Under the pieces are notes generated by a model. The model was not told where the DNA came from and made no database searches. It was given only the letters and a program-made list of their open reading frames with translations. A stretch of 23,883 bases of DNA from Promethearchaeota archaeon (GTDB lineage: Archaea > Asgardarchaeota > Lokiarchaeia > Sigynarchaeales > SOKP01): NCBI GenBank assembly GCA_030605085.1, contig JAUWBH010000086.1, positions 1 through 23,883 of the forward strand, read 5' to 3'. The translations under genes were made by a program, and so were the position numbers. Numbering within the stretch: the stretch's first letter is position 1; each line of letters begins with the position of its first letter. Below, piece after piece: positions 22,485-23,883 of the stretch.

Positions 22485-23883
22485 ATGACATTAACAACTT
22501 TTGATGAAAGCAAAGTTATTTCAACTTATCCAGTCATCGTTATTGGTGCAGGTCTTGGGGGACTTGGTGCAGCATGCCAAGTTGCTCTTGCGGGTGAGAA
22601 AGTATTATTATTAGAAAAACATAATGTTCCCGGTGGGTTTGCATCCTCTTTTGTTCGTGGCAGGTTTGAATTTGAAGCGGCACTCCACGAATTAAGCAGT
22701 ATCGGGACTAAAGAAAATCCTGGTAGTCTTTATAGATTTTTTGAGCAAGTAGGTCTTGTTCCAGATAAACTTGAATTCAAACAAGTTCCCGAGATGTATC
22801 GGAGCGTATTTATGGATGGTTACGATGTTACAATGCCCTTTGATGTAGAGGCATATACTAATAAATTAATCGAGCTTTTTCCTAATGAAAAAAAGGGAAT
22901 AGAAGATTTTATAGAGGTCTGTATGGCTGTTAGAGCCGGGATATCGTATGTGGCTTCTAAAAGAGGTCAATTTTCGCCCGAAGAAATACTTAAAAATCAT
23001 CCGTGGCTTGCTCGTGTTTCTGGTCTTACAGCACAGGAATTATTCCAACGCTATTTCAGGAGTAAACGTTTAATAGCTGTATTGGCACAACTTTGGGGGT
23101 ACGCTGGCTTACCGCCTTCAAGATTAAATGCCCTTTATTTCATCTTGATAATAGCGACTTATTTAAAACATGGTGGAGTATTTCCTGAAGGTCGATCTCA
23201 CTCACTAACTAGTGGTTTAGTGGAATGTTTTGAAAAACTTGGAGGTAAAGTAAGATTTAATGCGTTAGTGAATAGAATTCTTGTTGAAAAAGGGCGTGTT
23301 TGCGGCGTTGAATTGCTTAATGGTGATATCTATCTATGTAAGGCAGTTATCTCAAATGTTAATCCGATCTGTACTACAATGAAGATGCTTCCACAGGAAG
23401 TCGTATCTGATAATTACAAAAAACGTATTTATGCTTCAGAAGTGGGACCATCCGCGTTTTCCGTTTATTTAGGTTTAAATGCTTCTCCAAAAAAATTAGG
23501 ATTGACAGCGCATGAGACATTTATCAACAAGGATGATAATTTAGATGCAGCATTTGGAAGTTTTAAAAAATTGCAATCACCAGAATACATGGTAGCTGCA
23601 TGTTATAACCATGTAGATGAATATATATCTCCTCCTGGAACGACTCAACTAGTTCTCACTACTCTCCAGATAGGAAAACTCTGGCAATCTGTTTCACCCG
23701 ATCAATATCATCGTGTCAAAGACGAAATAGCAGATTCGATAATAACGATGGTTGAAAAAACTATTTGTCCTGATATTCGTGATTATATCGAAGTTGCTGA
23801 GGCAGCTACTCCACTTACATATTATAGATATTCAAAAAATATAGATGGAGCTATCTATGGATATACCCAAGATGTCTTAAACA
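22485..23883 (+). CDS. CrtI/phytoene-desaturase-like FAD-dependent oxidoreductase, incomplete at the window end
   Basis: From ATG 22485 the frame is open to the last base (466 codons). The N-terminus has the FAD-binding Rossmann motif IGAGLGGLGAACQVA (20-34) with the ribose-binding acid in LLLEKHNVPGGFASSF (E44), typical of phytoene desaturase, carotenoid isomerase and retinol-saturase-like enzymes. Further family features are FEFEAALHEL, YLKHGGVFPEGRSHSLTSGL (FAD-contact region), and LVNRILVEKGRVCGVELLNGD followed by CKAVISNVNP (second dinucleotide-fold segment). The substrate is unknown; polyisoprenoid lipids are a reasonable guess for an archaeon. No signal peptide. The end of the protein, including the C-terminal FAD motif, lies outside the window. 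It starts about 105 bases after the DUF1848 terminator. Confidence 0.88.
   Translation, partial: MTLTTFDESKVISTYPVIVIGAGLGGLGAACQVALAGEKVLLLEKHNVPGGFASSFVRGRFEFEAALHELSSIGTKENPGSLYRFFEQVGLVPDKLEFKQVPEMYRSVFMDGYDVTMPFDVEAYTNKLIELFPNEKKGIEDFIEVCMAVRAGISYVASKRGQFSPEEILKNHPWLARVSGLTAQELFQRYFRSKRLIAVLAQLWGYAGLPPSRLNALYFILIIATYLKHGGVFPEGRSHSLTSGLVECFEKLGGKVRFNALVNRILVEKGRVCGVELLNGDIYLCKAVISNVNPICTTMKMLPQEVVSDNYKKRIYASEVGPSAFSVYLGLNASPKKLGLTAHETFINKDDNLDAAFGSFKKLQSPEYMVAACYNHVDEYISPPGTTQLVLTTLQIGKLWQSVSPDQYHRVKDEIADSIITMVEKTICPDIRDYIEVAEAATPLTYYRYSKNIDGAIYGYTQDVLN

Noticed and set aside
1..23883. tRNA genes, CRISPR arrays, insertion sequences or replication origin
   Set aside because: Reading the intergenic stretches I found no cloverleaf-like GC-rich segment, no regularly spaced repeats, no transposase motif and no terminal inverted repeats.

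Overview
The window looks like a chromosomal stretch of a low-GC archaeon. TATA-like boxes sit before several genes, most starts lack a Shine-Dalgarno sequence, and the enzyme types are archaeal in style. The N-terminal part of the TPR protein at 3675-5474 reads like an MIT domain, and there are several short membrane and zinc-ribbon proteins. This makes an Asgard (Lokiarchaeia-like) archaeon a reasonable but unproven guess. I see no tRNA, rRNA, CRISPR array or insertion sequence.

Layout. 1-475 (-) is the N-terminal half of a NOL1/NOP2/Sun RNA m5C methyltransferase. 573-1193 (+) is a CYTH phosphatase/cyclase-family protein that overlaps, tail to tail, an NDP-sugar pyrophosphorylase (1155-2345, -). 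The following gap holds a degraded copy of that gene's 5' end. 2884-6206 (+) carries a two-helix membrane protein, a small Cys/His protein, the MIT-TPR protein and a metallo-beta-lactamase-fold hydrolase. 6360-12437 is an alpha-glucan block: glycogen phosphorylase, a GT5 glycogen-synthase-like enzyme and an orphan domain resembling the N-domain of beta-hexosaminidases. A hypothetical gene and a SIR2-TPR gene lie in the middle of this block, flanked by a relic of a second phosphorylase C-terminus. 12571-13560 is a tRNA-dihydrouridine synthase. 13684-15768 holds three genes that share the same C-terminal zinc ribbon: two membrane-anchored coiled-coil paralogues and one SPFH-domain protein.

15784-18239 is a 451-bp direct repeat containing the 3' part of an mtnA-like isomerase gene. 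One copy is a fragment; the other lies in the complete gene. The 940 bp between them encode a membrane protein and a truncated phage-like ORF. 18348-20855 is a large cytosolic protein that resembles alpha/alpha-barrel glycosidases. 20940-22330 holds two DUF1848-type genes, one truncated and one interrupted by a single in-frame TGA just before its cysteine motif. 22485 to the end is an incomplete CrtI-like FAD oxidoreductase.

The most distinctive feature of the window is that four unrelated genes (pyrophosphorylase, glycogen phosphorylase, mtnA, DUF1848) each have a partial, degraded copy nearby. The genes most worth study are the MIT-TPR fusion, the SIR2-TPR protein, the zinc-ribbon/SPFH cluster and the TGA-interrupted DUF1848 gene.
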